Below, piece after piece: positions 5,053 through 5,188 of a DNA stretch of 5,188 bases. Made by a program: the position numbers and the translations under genes. The DNA is from Promethearchaeota archaeon (lineage in GTDB: Archaea; Asgardarchaeota; Lokiarchaeia; Sigynarchaeales; SOKP01), in contig JAUXAJ010000322.1 in assembly GCA_030620005.1 (NCBI GenBank), positions 1 to 5,188 on the forward strand. The letters run 5' to 3'. The notes under the pieces are model-generated. The model ran no database searches, had not been told where the DNA came from, and saw nothing but the letters and a program-made list of their open reading frames with translations. The first letter of the stretch is position 1; every line of letters begins with the position of its first letter.

Positions 5053-5188
5053 CTCAATAAAATCTTGCAAAGAAGAAATTTTATTCTTTAATGATAAATA
5101 TTGATAATAGTATTTAGTATTAATATAGTTCATAATTTATTTATTTTATTATTTTAATTCATTTTGTTAGTTATCATTTGATTTGAAT

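Noticed and set aside
5002..5133. 43-codon minus-strand ORF upstream of eL21 as a real protein gene
   Set aside because: It contains the best TATA box and the Shine-Dalgarno sequence of eL21, has no ribosome binding site of its own and resembles translated A/T-rich spacer. It is kept only as a finding about possible coupling.

Overview
The window looks like chromosomal DNA from an Asgard archaeon, most likely Lokiarchaeia-like; this placement is inference. Three things suggest it. The rpl21e-rpoF-DUF655-ksgA-hemK gene order is an archaeal information-processing cluster. The promoters are archaeal (TATA boxes of the TTTATATA type) and the DNA is strongly A/T-rich. The left edge holds a eukaryote-like Rab/Ras GTPase with TIGVDF and WDFGGEERFR signatures, a type abundant in Asgard genomes.

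Layout: (1) 1-307, minus strand: 5' part of a small GTPase gene, cut by the window edge. (2) 308-566: divergent, very A/T-rich intergenic region with TATA-like boxes facing both ways, a GNRA-type hairpin and a nested inverted repeat. (3) 567-1847, plus strand: a NurA-domain nuclease with no HerA helicase gene beside it in the window. (4) 1844-4999, minus strand: five genes read right to left. These are ribosomal protein eL21 (4688-4999), RNA polymerase subunit Rpo4/F (4307-4678), DUF655 protein (3392-4039), KsgA/Dim1 rRNA dimethyladenosine transferase (2550-3395) and HemK/Mtq2-like release-factor methyltransferase (1844-2533). The last gene meets nurA tail to tail with a 4-base overlap of stop codons. 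(5) 5000-5188: upstream region with the eL21 Shine-Dalgarno sequence and TATA box.

The minus-strand cluster is about making and tuning the gene-expression machinery: a large-subunit ribosomal protein, a stalk subunit of RNA polymerase, 16S rRNA maturation and release-factor modification. DUF655 is a long-standing partner of unknown role with a helix-hairpin-helix.

The most notable points are two. The eL21 gene has no ATG, GTG or TTG in a usable position and appears to start at ATT behind a strong Shine-Dalgarno sequence. The cluster is also interrupted between rpoF and DUF655 by a 267-base non-coding stretch that carries a near-perfect promoter, a 9-codon leader-like ORF at the predicted transcription start and a T10-GCT-A10 palindrome. 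I see no defence island, CRISPR array, mobile element, tRNA or rRNA. I do not think the window contains a clearly new multi-gene system.
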